DNA of 64,000 bases from Quillaja saponaria (GCA_029379385.1 CM055607.1:36577235-36641234); one strand, 5' to 3'; counted from the stretch's first letter, positions 1 through 19,052 are shown. Numbers and translations: made by a program. Notes: a model not told the origin generated them from the letters alone.

Positions 1-1372
1 AAGTAATGTAGCCATAAAAAGTTTTAAAGGTTTTCATGAAAATATATTCTTATTCATTAAGTAACTAATTTTAAGTCACAATAACCAAACTTCTCTATTC
101 TCAATACTTTAATAATTATTCATATATAAGTTATTTTATGAAATAAAATGCCTTTTCATTTGAGCAAAAAGTGATGATTCTTAGATTAAGTCAAATTAAT
201 TATTAAAAATTCCTAACACTTTGTAATTATATTAGCCCTGCTATCAAAACAGTTGTTTCAATCAAACAAAACTGAGGGGAAAAAAATAAGAAAGTTCGTA
301 AGTAATCAAAAGGAAAAAAATTCAATTTATTTCCTTTATATAACAAGAAAATAAGTTTCAAATCCGTTCTTAGGAAAAAGAAAAAAAAAATATCATTTTT
401 ACCTTGAAGTTCTCCCATATCACCTTGAAATTCTCAGTCCAAACAAAGGGAAAAAGAACTTCTCTTGAACTATCCTCAAGGAAATTGAAGTAAATGATGG
501 AGAGATAATTGAGCTAGCTCTTCTTCGATCCTTCAACCTGTTGACAAAATGCCAAAATCAAATCCTCTTCACAGTAGAACACGACCCTCTCTGCTCGATT
601 CAGCAAAACTCTGGGAGCCAAAATGAAGTGCCCACTTTCCTATTCACTAGATAACATCAAAATTCATAATAAACATCTTCAACACAAAAAGAAGCAAGTT
701 TTCTGTAATATACAGAAAACCCACATTGTTGTCAAAAAAAAAATATATCATAGTCATCAAGGAAGACGAAGGGCTGCAAAAGCAACATTAGTAAAATACT
801 GAAATCCAAATTTCTAAGACAGAACAAATTGCAGAACTGAGAGTAATACATTGCTAAGAAAGCATGCAACCAAATAAAGACTTTGTTTTCTCAGGGTTTT
901 TACAGTCTATGGCTTACAAAGAAACCGAACGTATCTTGGAGTACGACTAAAAAAATAGTGAAATACATTCAACAAGATTCCAAAGAACCCGACCCACCAC
1001 CACTCAATTAATTAAAAACATAAATGATACTAGTGTGTATATGTGTAACTACTCTAAAATTGGAGTGAATTGCATGTATCATGCAGTGGCCACCAAATGC
1101 AAAGAAGCCAAAAGAATCCGTCACAAGAACCAAGTGATAGCTTACAACAAAATGACGATTCAGCAATACAGACAACACCTGAGTTGATTGAAACGATATC
1201 CCCATGCCTAGTATATAATATCACTATTTTTCTTATTTAAGGTACAATAAATAAATATATTATATATATTAGAGGAACACCTAAGATTACTAATTAAAGT
1301 TTTATAAGCGGAAAGTTTATGACATTTATTATAATTTTAATGTTATTTAATTTTTTTAATTGGTGTCCTTCA

Positions 1373-1502
1373 GACACTTGTTAAGATGATAAATATAAAA
1401 ATTTTGTATCATTTTTATAGTGGATTTTAGTGTTGTATAATAAACAATTTACTACTTTTGGAATGTTTCAAAGTTCATATTTATTGCACCTTATCAAGTA
1501 CC
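1373..1502. mobile_element. MITE-like inverted-repeat element, copy 1
   Basis: The left arm GACACTTGTTAAG followed by AT-rich ATAAATATAAAAATTT is mirrored on the right by an ATATTTAT tract and CTTATCAAGTACC. The arms are about 30 bp and the whole is about 130 bp, with no coding capacity. Two more copies lie at 1776 and 2345. The resemblance to small non-autonomous DNA transposons is inferred from structure only, and I saw no clear target-site duplication. Confidence 0.45.
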
Positions 1503-1775
1503 TTTAGGGCATTTATTAGAAAAACTCTTACAAAATTATATTTATTGTATTTTAACAACTGTCTTAAGGCATCTGTTGAATATTTTTTTAAAATATTACA
1601 ATTTATTAAAATTTTATAAATAAAAAGATATTTATAATATTTATTAAAATTTTATAAATAGAAAGTTTATAATATTTATTATATGAGTATAATTTTAATG
1701 TTACTTAATGTATTAATTTTTATTTTTTAAAAAATTATAATTTTTAGAAGGAATTTATCTAACAGGTACTCAAAA

Positions 1776-1923
1776 GGCACTTGTTAAGCTTCTATAAATA
1801 AAAAATTTATAATATTTATTACTGTAATTGATCATGATTCTAGTGTTATTTATTGCATAAATTACTAATTGTAGAAAGTTTCAATTTCCAATGACTTTAT
1901 TTATTATAGCTTAACAAGTGTCC
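1776..1923. mobile_element. MITE-like inverted-repeat element, copy 2
   Basis: The termini GGCACTTGTTAAGCT and AGCTTAACAAGTGTCC form a near-perfect inverted repeat, extended inward by TAATAAATA-type sequence, around about 120 bp of AT-rich filler. This is the cleanest copy of the family in the window. Confidence 0.5.
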
Positions 1924-2287
1924 TATAAACACCCGTTAGAAAAACCTTTTTAAAAATCATATTCATTAACTACATTATACTAAGATTATTATCCCAATGA
2001 ATACTAAAATTTATAAGAACCAAGTGATTGCTTACAACAAAATGACGAGTCAGCAATACAGACAACTCCTGAGTTGATTGAAACCATATCCCCGATATCA
2101 ATATTTTTCTTATTTAAGGTAAAATATATATATATATTTTTCAGAGGAATACATAAGAAACATATTAAAAAGCTTTATAAATGAAAAGTTTATAATAATT
2201 GATTATAATTATAATTTTATTTAATATATAACATGTTATTTTTAAAAAAATAATCATTTTCAAAAATTATATTTATTATATTTTAAT

Positions 2288-2305
2288 AAGTGTCTTAAGA
2301 CACTT
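2288..2305. repeat. 18-bp perfect palindrome of the AAGTGTC family
   Basis: AAGTGTCTTAAGACACTT is a perfect palindrome. It has the same AAGTGTC/GACACTT core as the ends of the neighbouring MITE-like elements, so it is probably two element ends joined head to head. Confidence 0.6.
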
Positions 2306-2344
2306 GCTGAAATTTTTTAAAAGGTTTTCTAACCATCGCCCTAA

Positions 2345-2491
2345 GGACACTTGATAAGTTACAATAAATATAAATTTTGAAATTTAAAATATTCAAAAAT
2401 AATAAATTATTTAATACACAACATTGAAATCATGACTAATCATTGCAATAAATGATCTAAAATTTTTATATTTATCACCTTAAAAAGTGTC
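2345..2491. mobile_element. MITE-like inverted-repeat element, copy 3
   Basis: The left arm GGACACTTGATAAGTTACAA continues into ATAAATATAAATTTT. It pairs with the right arm AAAATTTTTATATTTATCAC...AAAAAGTGTC. The interior carries an ACATTGAAATCATGACTAAT segment whose like is also seen near 25,400. Length and ends match copies 1 and 2. Confidence 0.5.
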
Positions 2492-3255
2492 ATAAAAACA
2501 CCAGTTAAAAAAATCATGTTTTAAAATATCCATTATTTACATTACGCTCAAATTATTATCCCAATAAATACCAAAAAAATTAATAAGTGCTTACCATTTA
2601 AATTTCTTCATGATGTAAATGTAGTAGCCCAAAAAAGAAAAGCAATAATGACCGAGCCTACTACTTTGGCTTTTATAAGTTTATTATTTGAGATAGTCAT
2701 TCTGTTAAAAATATCTTATATTAAACCTTAACAGATATCTAATCTTCATATATTCTCAAATTTCATTTTTAGTTAATTGTCAAATGCTTAAATGATATCT
2801 CTACCTATATTTTTTGCTAGAAATTATAGCCCAAAAAATATTACTAATTAAACATAAACAATAAAATTGTTATTAGATAGACTAATTAGATTTGTTCACA
2901 AGTCGATTAGATATATGCATTAATTAGAAATAACAAAAAATATATATCGTCCATGTTATTATATGAAACATGTTGGATGAATCAAACATTTGCTCATAAT
3001 TATTCAAACATGATTATTAAAAATTTAAAATCATTTTTCATACAATATTCAATTATTCATAAACACAAACATAAATGGAACTTCTAAACAAAAAGTAGAA
3101 ACAAAAGAATGAATGAAAGAATAGGAATAGCGTGTGTAGAAGAACAACTATCATACTGTGGGAAAGCTAGCCAGTGGTTGATAAACTGGGAATGATTATG
3201 CGCATGGGTGTCTCTGTGTGTATGTGAGAAAGGGAGAGTGAGAGGCAATTGATGA

Positions 3256-4403
3256 GGAGCCGGATACTATGCACATTCCTGCAAATACTCTTGTCTATGC
3301 GCAGCCCTTGATGCAGAAATAATGGACACATGTGGCTTGATACTATGAAGTGTATATACAAAAATGTGACTCTTTGACCAAAAGAGACCAACACCTGCTA
3401 ATCCTCATGTCTGTGATAGGTGTATTTGCTAGGTATTATACAACCCAGTATTCAATATCCCTCAATACTAACGGTAGGTTATTTGCAAGTTAGTCCCTTG
3501 TGTGTGAACAAGGTGGTTGAGTCAGTGAGTGTTTTAATGGGTTCACTAGGTTTAGTGATTGCTCATTCAGATTCGCATGGATGGTTAAGGTCCTGGCGAT
3601 TATGTAATTGTATGTTGTTACTGTTTGGTTCCCGAGAAAGTGTAGGGAGGTAATATGTTGGTTCTTTCTGGTAGTGGTCTTACGTCTTGGGATTTCAAAA
3701 TTGAAAGTATTTACATTCTAAAAACTGTAATTTGGAGGCAATAGACATGAACATCAATGGTAGAAAAAGAAAAAAAAAAAAAAATCTTTTGTTTATTGTT
3801 ACTTGATATTGACAGTATTTACTTGTGCAATAATGAATTTGGATGGCTATAAAAGTTTTGATTTTATTTTGTTTTTAAAATAATGATTGTTTTTTCCGTT
3901 TTCAAAAACTTTAAGATGTTCATTTTACATTTATTTTTTTTTAATTCTTAATTGTCTTAAATAAATCATGTATTTTGTCTGGAGGTGAAAAAAATCTATT
4001 CAGAATTGTGTTTTATCGTTTATTTATTTTAAGCTAAATCTTGTATTTCCAATACACTATTATTTTTCATCTTGATAAAAGAACCAATTAAAGCCATGAT
4101 TAGTTATAAATAATAATTTTGCATTTCCCACTAGCAACTTTTTCATTTTCCAGCTTGTTGATTTTGAGGACAACTGAACACAAAAGACAAGGGACTAACT
4201 TGCAAATAACCAACAATTGGTATTGAGGGGTATTGTAAACTGGGCTCTGTAATACCCAGCAAATACACATGAGCATTAGCAGGTGTTGGTCTCTTTTGGT
4301 CGAGAGTCACATTTTTGTATGTACACTTGTCATAGTATCAATAGACACGAGTATCGCAGGTGGGCTGCGCATAGACACGAGTACTTTGGTATCTGGTTCT
4401 TTG
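3256..4403. mobile_element. Foldback element with about 230-250-bp inverted arms
   Basis: The left arm (about 3256-3510) is repeated in reverse complement at about 4175-4403. Shared stretches include GTCTATGCGCAGCCC, AAAAATGTGACTC, AAAAGAGACCAACACCTGCT, and GGTTATTTGCAAGTTAGTCC with CCTTGT following. The spacer of about 660 bp contains no convincing gene. The outer ends read GAGCCGGATAC on the left and GTATCTGGTTC on the right. Long terminal inverted repeats with a non-coding centre suggest a non-autonomous foldback or Mutator-like element. A transcribed copy would form a long hairpin RNA. I could not identify a target-site duplication. Confidence 0.6.
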
Positions 4404-5210
4404 GGTAATGATTATCACGTATAGTGGTTTACTTACATTCCCTGTATCAAGGTCCTGTTTTATATATTATAGGAAAATGGCCAAACCCACAAGATTAAAC
4501 ACGCATGTGGATCAGTTATCATGTGTATATCTAACCTTGGTGTCCCTGCAGTTTCAACAATTACATTAGTAACATAACACAGCAAATGCCAGTGAAACAT
4601 CTTTCAAATATCAATTAGAAATAGACGCATGATTGCTTTTAAACTACAAAACTTATATTCTGTGGTAGCCGTGTGCCTGATCATGCAAAATCCAGAATTT
4701 TGATACAGTTCAACAGTTAAATAATAGAGAGGCAAAATAATCATTGGAAAAAGAAATATTTAACAGTTCCAGTTCCTCAATCTGATCAAAGTTACGCCGT
4801 ACAAAGTGCATATTTAAGATCATCCACGGGAAGAAGTGCAAAATCTTATCGCAGACTTACTCACAGAGAAGAAAGTGGCATATCACTGGTTTCTACCTCT
4901 GACGACGCCGTGCATGGCAAACTTGAGAGACACAAGGTTAAATTCCAGATGCATCTGTTGTTTTATCTGATAAGTCACTTTTGAGGAAAACACTGGGTGC
5001 TAACTTGAGCTCATAATCTCAATTCAAAAAAGCTTCAGACAATTTCAGCAGGGACAAAACCATTAGTTGAAAACACTTGCAATAAAGAATAACTGACTCT
5101 CCATTACCGCATTTATATTACCATTGAAGTCTGCTTTTCAGTAAATTCAGAACCAAAATAGGCCCAACCTCCTTTAACTTCAACACTTACACTTTTGAAG
5201 CAGTCTCAAC
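4404..5210. other. 3' flank and probable 3' UTR of CDC5
   Basis: No gene is seen. The stretch lies downstream of the minus-strand CDC5 stop codon (complement of 5211-5213). The part nearest the stop is less AT-rich and probably includes the CDC5 3' UTR, but its end cannot be fixed from sequence alone. Confidence 0.4.
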
Positions 5211-11130
<5,920 letters not shown>

Positions 11131-11370
11131 TTACTCCCCTTGCTTCAAGCTTAGATTCTAGGGTTTTCGAAGTACAGGAAGAAGAATATGAATTGAAAAG
11201 TAATAATGGTTGACGTTGATGACGAACACTGAGTTCACCTGTAACTCTTTTCCCTTACCAGTACCCTCTGTGGGTTTTCTTTTCACTATTTCCTGCAAGT
11301 CCTGCCTCCCTCTAGGGTCTCGCTTTCGGTCCCCAATCCTGTTACTTGGAGAGATAGATTTTCTGGGTTA

Positions 11371-11378
11371 AATTTATA
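11371..11378 (-). promoter_or_regulatory. Candidate TATA box of CDC5
   Basis: The minus strand reads TATAAATT about 260 bp upstream of the CDC5 ATG. A GGCCCA/TGGGCC motif lies just upstream at 11393-11398. A start near 11,340 would give a leader of roughly 230 nt. This is a motif match only. Confidence 0.4.
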
Positions 11379-11392
11379 CAGAAGACCTCTCA

Positions 11393-11398
11393 GGCCCA
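11393..11398. promoter_or_regulatory. Site II-type TGGGCC element upstream of CDC5
   Basis: GGCCCA on the plus strand (TGGGCC on the gene strand) lies about 20 bp upstream of the candidate TATA box. TGGGCC motifs are common in plant housekeeping promoters and are known TCP-factor targets. Its function here is inferred. Confidence 0.35.
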
Positions 11399-11399
11399 A

Positions 11400-13028
11400 A
11401 ACGGTGTCGTCGCATGCTACAATAATTGCCCAATAGGGTGCTTGTAAGTAACTTTTTCTCACTAATATATTTACGCATCTTCACATCAATTTTTTTTTAC
11501 ACATTTGCTCTCTGTTCAGATAATTTTTTCATTTCAAGATAAATATGTTAAAAAAGATTCATCCAATATAACATTAAATAGTTTAAATTAAATAGATGAT
11601 TTAAAAAAAAAATTAAAAAAATACTCATGTTTATTTAAGATAGAGCATTGAATATGACAATACTTTACTCTCAAACAAAATATAAAAATATGTTATTTGT
11701 TAATTATTATTTATAATAAAAATAATCTATGTGTAATGAAACGATGAATAATAGGCTCACTAACTGACAATTTAAGATTCAAATATTTTCTATTACAAAT
11801 AAATGGTCTAACATATTGTCAATTTACTTGAAATTGCTTGGTTATAAATCTTTTACATTGAAATATGTACTAATTCACAATTCATCTCAGTTATTGACCA
11901 TTTAAGATAAAATACTTACGTAATAATTGACTGAAATACTGAAGATTTAAGATAAACTATGTACTAACTAACAAATTATTAGATAATAGTTTGTTAAATG
12001 CATACTAAAAAAACTATTTACTATACAATTATAAAATAGAAATATGTCATATTTTTGTTGGTTAAGAAGAAATATCTCTTATAATCTACTATATAATATT
12101 CACTAAATTAAAAAAAATATTTGGTCAACTGAAACTAATTAAAAAATCATCCTCTTATTAACTCATCACAAAGATTTTTGCTAATTATAAAAAACCAAAA
12201 ATAAGTATACTCCCACTTAAGTTAGATTTCTTTACCAAAAAAAAAAAAGGTTATATTTCTTTAGATTTCTATGTGAAATTTAATCACCTTTTTGTGAAAT
12301 TCACTTCAAGGGGCTATTGTGTAGTAAGACATACACATAAACTCCTTATTTGTACTACTACTTAATTATGTGGTTGGAGACTTTGGAGCATAATTTCAGA
12401 TGGGTTAGTAAGTTGCCCTAGAATTTGTTCTGTTATCAAAATGCCATCATCTATAAACTTAAGTAAATTGTACCTTTTTTTTCTCTGCTTCCAAGAACTC
12501 TTCATTTGCAACATGTAACAAATTGAAGCTCAAACGAAAAAATAAAACGCTCACTTCAAATTATTAGTCTTTGGACAAGCTACGGCTTAAAACCTGGTTC
12601 AAAATATTGCACATTTAAAGTTAGAAAGTAATACAGTGATTAAATATAAAACTTGGCGATCTGCTGTCCTCCATCATGAGAAGATATAATTATGTGGTGC
12701 AGGTAGCGATTGTGTTAAGACTTAACAACCCAGAGAATGAAAATGAAAATAAAATCATGGCATTGTCTATTATTAAAAAGCCACGACAAGATTTTAACAT
12801 GAGCAACAACACCTCTTCTTTCTTCATTCTTTCTAATATTATGTCCAAAGAGTTAATAATACTTGAAAAAAAATATCATTTGACAAAATTTGACAGCCTA
12901 CTAAGTAACATCACTCAGTTCTTCAACACTCAGCAGAGAGAGGGGGAGAGGAAGAAAAGTAGTGGCAAAGAATTTGGAATCATGACAAGGACTGGCTGCA
13001 TGATTTCTAAGGACTTTGAAGAGCTTCA
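11400..13028. other. AT-rich intergenic region without a recognisable gene
   Basis: This lies between the CDC5 promoter and the 3' end of the CPP1-like gene. Open frames here, including one of 120 codons at 12676-13038, have low-complexity composition and match nothing I recognise. The portion next to 13,029 probably contains the 3' UTR of the minus-strand gene. Confidence 0.5.
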
Positions 13029-16000
13029 CTATCTATAGTACGATGCCATCACGTAAAGAATTACTGATGTTGAAGTCGTGATTATCAGTTCCTGCATACA
13101 CAAAGTTGTCAGAATTCCGTCAATCCACCACCCAACTTTAAAATAAAAAACTGAAAATTAATTATGTGCAGATATTGCTAAACTCCATAGAAGGTGATTC
13201 TTGCATGACAACAAAATTCTATCCACCAAAAGTGACTAACAATTCTATCCAACAAAAAAGTAATTAAAGGTAACACATGCATGAGATGAATATTCAAGAA
13301 GAGAAATAGGCCAAGTGCATCCAGCAACTATTAATTCTTGCAACCACGGCGACAGTTTATCCAATAGAAAAGTAATTTCAATAGTTAAGACCCAATAAAC
13401 TGCCCTTTTCTAGTCCAAAATTACATAGGCACTCCGCCATGTGGCAGCCAAATGGCAACTGATAGTAACAGTTTGTTTATCTAACATTATGCCCGCAGAT
13501 AGTTCCCAAGATATGTACTCCTGTATTTGCCATGTACATATTCAAGTGAAAGATCTGATGTATTTACAAAGTAAACTCTAAATGAAAAAATGGGAGAAAT
13601 TATAATGGTTCCACGCTGTGCATCATATTATTAGTCAAGAAAGATTGTAAAACTGCTATGTAGTACTATTCCTGCCAACAAGCACTTGCCATTTATCCAT
13701 ACCTGGTTGTTGTAAAGAAAGGCAGGTATATAACTACCAGCAAACTCAATTAAGTTCAAAATGCCAGTGTATGCCTGCAAGAGATGCACCATAGTGTACA
13801 AATCAATTTTGGAGTTCCATAAATATAAATTACATTAAGAAGACGATAAAGAATTGAAGTATGGTGAAAAGACTACTCAAAGCAAAATTAAGCAATCTAA
13901 AGGGCTGAAAGTTTTCCCTGGCAAATAAAGCCTGTTGAAATTAACAGTTTTGGTACAAACGCTTTTGACATGATAATTGCCATATGTAATACCAGCCAAA
14001 CTTGGGTCTTACTGGAAGTTTCCTTTAGACTACTAAAATAAATTTTCTGGAAACCAGCTGCTATGAATCTGTTGTTTTAAACATCTCTTTGAATATTTCA
14101 TAACCAAGAGATTAACACAACTGAAAGGAGGAGGGGCATATATGCCAGTCTAGAAACTTCGAAACAACATGTTCTTACAATGGCCAAAATTTAAAACAAT
14201 GAGGAGACACTCTTCTGAACAAGTTTCTTGACAATGGTATCGAAACAATTTATGAAAATAACAAATATGATTTCAAAGAACATTGAGATTATTGTTTCAG
14301 TTTCTGTTCTAAGTTTTTTATTTAGAGAGAATCAGAGAACAAAACTATTGAAAAGAACTTGCTTCAAAAAGTACTATTATTCTATAATGAAGAGCTTTTA
14401 GATACAGCACAAAGTATTTCTACAATGAACTGGGACTCTCAAATGTTGTTTAAATTGATTAAACACAGTTATATGTCAATAAAAATGCCTAGTGTATGAC
14501 TTGCTCTGGATGAAATCACAACAAACCCAAATGTCCCTTCAATAGTTCAATTATTATTAAGGTATGCATAGAAAGTGCACTGACAGAACAAGGTACTCTC
14601 TTTCTTTTTCTGATCCCATTTTTGTTTTCTTTTTCATTTTTTCTTTCCCAGAAAGGATAGGGGCATTGAGCACATGATGATCGGATGTAATTAGACAATG
14701 CCACACGTAATGAACAAAACAATACATTTCTAGCAACTTGATTCCTCTCTCTCATTCCCGTTTTAATTTCTTTAAGAAAATAATATAGAAACAGGTGATG
14801 TTATTAGCTCTTTTAGTACTTACCCAGAACATCAGGCTTTAGTATTTTGATAACTAAACTTCACTTTTTATTACACCCAAAAGATTAGGGGGGAAATTAT
14901 ACCACAGACGAAACAGCAATGCATCCAAAAACTAAGGCCAGTGCACGAAGCAGCCGTTTTCCCAATCGCATCCCTCGGCCTGTGTCTTCACCATCTTCCT
15001 GAAGCCAATGTCAACTAGAATTATTCAGCTTGAACCAATGGAAAAGGCTAAAACAATTCAAGATGGTTCCGAAATAAAAATTGTTAGTTCTATGAATATA
15101 GTGTCAGAAACTATAACTCACAGTAAATGATGGTGATTCAGGTGGTTCAAAGGATTTCAACTTCTCAAAAAGCCGATAAACAAATGCGAAGGCTAAAAAC
15201 TGCAAAGGTTTATATTCGGCACTGCGCTTGATGATTATCCAAGCTGTCTGCATGATGATAGTAATCGATAAGGATTAAATACTTTCTCAAAGATGTAAGA
15301 AGCACAATCATAGAAGAAATGAAATATGAATAATGAGTTATTGCATGAAGGGAATCTATGACTTTTCAATCTCAGTAAAGCATGCCATATGAAGACAGTA
15401 AAAAGTTCAAATTGAATAATGCTTATAGTATGGATACATCGAGATGAGTAATTCTAGGAAGACATTGTTTCATTGATGCTCATATATATTTACTCTACTT
15501 AGTGAAGACCCTAGAATATCCTCAAAATGAGATTAGCTGTAGCAAAATTGCAGAAACGATTGCACAGTTAAATATCACAGACCTTACAAAGACCATGGTT
15601 AGGATCCCCTTTAGTAGCAGCATGAACAAACATTGATAGCATATGTTGTTTCTTCATAGGAGTATCACGAATATTTATAATCAGAATAGGATCAAACAGA
15701 TGTCAGGACCATCCATGTAATTTTACAAATTATCCTGACACAAACCAATTCAGGCCAGTATAATGAATGTCAAGGACACTCAATAACATACTCGGAACCT
15801 TACCGAACCACATATTACTGACCCTAGAATAATTTTTTACTGCCTAAACAACAAAACAAAACAAGTCCTTCAATAAGAGTGAGAGAAGGAGAGAGAGACG
15901 CTAGATATATCCCCAACCACAATAAATCTTCTAATCTGCATACTCATAAGCATGCCTCTATGTAGTATGTAAATTTACAAAGTTGCTTTTAGAAATATGT

Positions 16001-18948
16001 TTGGCATTGCACTTGGTTTATAATTATTAAAATGTAACACCAGCATTGCGAAAACAAAAGCATAGAATCAAGCATTGTTTGACTACTCACAAATGCAGCA
16101 GATATTGCCAAATTGATGCGCATATCTTTTTCGCTCGATTTACTGAACCTGGAATCATACTAGAGGTCAAATAACATATCTAAAGGACTAAAGAAGCTAT
16201 TTTACCGAGAAATAATGTCAGACTAGGAAGGTAACAGTCATCTGGTAAGTAAACGCAGTATGCAGCAAAATTCATGTTGGTATGCATCATAAAGCTGTAA
16301 AAGTATGGCAGGCATCAGTACACAAAGAAACAATAATTTCCTCATAAATTCAAACAAATTCTATGAATTTACAGCATCCTGAAAGGGAGTGCTACTGGCA
16401 TCTCTACTTGGTGAACCAATCACCATATGTTCTAATCAGCCATAATGACTAATCAGATTGCAAGACACAAGTATACACAATATCCTGGAAATTTTAACTC
16501 AGGGGTCCAATTAACTAACGAAAGTGGTCCCCCTGCCACCACATGGTGAATCCAGATTCCATAAAATGTCCAAACTGAATAGGAAAGACGACGTTGCAAC
16601 CCTGATGGTAATAATCAAGTAAAAAAGAAGTGTGGGATATGCCATCACTATTCCTTTACACAAAGTCAGATAATGAAACAATGCAGTGGAGGACTATTTT
16701 ACAAACTAGGAGTACTAAGAATAAAAAACAAACCTTGGTCCCCATGGAACAATTGGCTGTTTATCAGCATATTTGATGTCCTTTGAAACCTGCAATTTAC
16801 AGAGAATTTAAATAGCATTATAAGACGCAAACAAAGGAATGTAATCAGGCCTAAGACTAGAAAAAAATAGTATCCTCCCCGTCATTTCTTTCTCTCTTGA
16901 TAAAGTTTCTTTTTCTATAAAAAAATAGCAAGATAGAATTAGGACCAAGTTAAAGTATCAATCCTTTTACAGAGTACTCTTCACTCTGCAGACTTACATT
17001 CTGAGTATTTCACATACTAAACATCCTCACTGGAGAAAAAAGAAGATAAAGATACTAACCATCCATAATAATGCCCCAGACGTTTATAAAATGTAGAACT
17101 GATTTCATTGATTATATAGAGGTGCAGAGATAACGTTACTTATTCTACTGCAATCACAGTATAAAAATACTTGTTAACTGTCATGTTATACAAAACTACA
17201 TTAATTTAGCAATTCATCACTCCTCAAATTCAAGAGAATGAAAAGAAGCAAACATCTACTCTTACTATTATCCTTTTCCATTGTGTGTGTAGCTGGGAAA
17301 TTGAAGGTCTCTCTACTATACCTTGAATGAACCAAAAGTCACACCCTTCTTCCGACTGGTCAATTGTGCCATCATCACTTTGTCATATGCCCTTTCCAGC
17401 TGGATATAGACATTTATAACATACAATATCTCATATGTGAGCACACTTGTTTTGCAAAGATATTTGTCAATAGGAATTGTTGAAAGAGACAATTTTTAAG
17501 GAAGCCACAATTTAACTTTAGGGGCTCTATTTTATGCATTTACTAATTGATCTAACCATCCAAAAAGATCTCAAAAAGATGACCAACCAAATCTTAGAAA
17601 TGCATGATATAAAGTACTTTTACAGATAAATAAATACATGCATATGGCACACCTAATATAGAGTACTATGTGTCACAATGAGATAAAACTTTCATTCATC
17701 CTCTGTAATAGAAATTGACCAAACCCTGCTTTTACTTTTTCCTACCCTTGCCAGTGGCCCCAAACCTATTTAAATTAAAAACACTCACCGCCCATAAATT
17801 ACACCAGGCCTGGGAAGAACATCATCATAGACTGTTTCTAGGTGAAATTTTATCCTTTATTACCAATAATTCTTCTAAGAGACAGGAAAGATAATGTAAC
17901 ATACTCTAGCAGCAGTTGCTTCATCACCATTCCTCTCGGCCTCCTTCCGTTTCTTGGTATATGCTGCCTTGATCATGTCAAATCCCTCAATAGGGCTCAC
18001 ACCAAGAACCTGGAATATGAAGTTCAAAATATTAATAGATAAGTTGAAAATAGAATAGATAAGTACTCAACAAAACAGTTGTTTAAATGTCAGAATGGCA
18101 AAGCATAAACAAGCTACTCCATATATGATATACCTCATATGGATTTATGTCACTGCCCGAATTCGAACTTCCTGCTGCTGATGCAGCAACGCAGATTACC
18201 CTACTACAAGTCCATCTTGTTGTTCTAGAAAACCTGAAACATAAAAGCCCAATTTCTTCCACAATTCATGGTAATTTTCTAGCAACCCTGATATCTCAAC
18301 ACCCCACTGCTCCAGTGGCAAGTGCAAGGAACAGTAATATAAAGAGTTCGAATTCAATATTTGCACATTTCACCTAGTTAAGCTAGCTTTTGTGAATCCA
18401 TGGTAGTCAAAAAGTAAAGAAGAAGCTGCCTATGCTCTGGTACTTTGGCAGAAAATACGTCCTATTCATAGCAAGGGACCCAAGTTCTACATGATATGAG
18501 TTTTAAGTATTAGTAGCAACAGTGATAAATTCTTGTATCCTAGTCTTTCTCCCACCTACTCCAGCAACCAAAGGCTGAGTAACAATTCAAAACTACTAGA
18601 TACATAAGTTGAAACCTAACGTCGTAGCTCCATTAGGTTGGTCATAAAAGCCTCGGTACTGTGCCGCCCTAAATTTCATCTCAATTTTGAAAATCAATAT
18701 ATCAATATAGCAGCAAACAATTTTTCACTTAAGCACTTTCCTTTTTTATTTTCCTCAGTATACCCACAAACCAAATCAATCCAATTCAAAGTGAAGGAAG
18801 GAAACGAGAGGAAAATAGCAGAAGATTTTCCAAGAAAGTAATTTTACCTGACAAACGAAAATGGTGAATTTGAAAGTGTGGGACGGAAGTTCTGATGGAA
18901 AGTTTGCAACTTTGGGCAGTGAAGTGTATCAGATATTGCCAAAGCCAT
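13029..18948 (-). CDS. CPP1-like (DUF3353) chloroplast membrane protein
   Basis: Ten exons on the minus strand: 18948-18848, 18233-18134, 18009-17905, 17399-17322, 16789-16734, 16148-16091, 15247-15122, 14998-14903, 13774-13703, 13091-13029. All splice sites are GT-AG and phases join cleanly to 284 residues. The first ~60 residues are rich in Ser, Thr and Arg, like a transit peptide. A J-like segment follows (NPYEVLGVSPIEGFDMIKAA, then RAYDKVMMAQ) without the HPD motif of true J proteins. Three or four hydrophobic segments come next (LAISAAFTAWIIIK, PLQFLAFAFVYRLF, LLRALALVFGCIAV, STSVILYVMASYY). This matches the family of chaperone-like protein of POR1, which acts in chloroplast membranes. 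It resembles the DUF3353 paralogues more than CPP1 itself, so a role with protochlorophyllide oxidoreductase should not be assumed. If exon 9 is not spliced, the frame continues past CAG|GTATGG. Confidence 0.88.
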
Positions 18949-19037
18949 TAGCTATTTAGCTTTCTTGCAGAGCGCTGCGATAGAATTTGCAGGACTAGAA
19001 TTCCAATTGCCCCGTCTTTAATTGTCCTAAAATTAAG

Positions 19038-19052
19038 TGGGCCTATTGGGCC
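19038..19052. promoter_or_regulatory. Pair of TGGGCC (site II) motifs upstream of the CPP1-like gene
   Basis: TGGGCC occurs at 19038-19043 and again at 19047-19052, 90-105 bp upstream of the start codon of the minus-strand gene. Paired site II elements are typical of plant nuclear genes for organelle and housekeeping proteins. Function is inferred from sequence and position. Confidence 0.4.

Larger units (their letters stand above)
1126..2590. repeat. Direct duplication with 900-bp spacing, second copy incomplete
   Basis: The segment beginning at 1126 (AGAACCAAGTGATAGCTTAC...) recurs at 2026 with few changes. The two match well for roughly 130-150 bp, then diverge through AT-rich sequence. 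Both copies end near a similar stretch reading ATTATCCCAAT(G/A)AATAC (about 1990 and 2550). I read this as an old tandem duplication whose second copy lost about 300 bp. No gene is recognisable in it. Confidence 0.7.

Noticed and set aside
3167..3653. Open frames on both strands at 3167-3394 and 3420-3653
   Set aside because: They fall in or beside the left arm of the foldback element and look like chance frames.
13029..18948. Assignment as CPP1 itself or as a true DnaJ protein
   Set aside because: There is no HPD motif, and the membrane segments and tail fit the DUF3353 paralogues better than CPP1.
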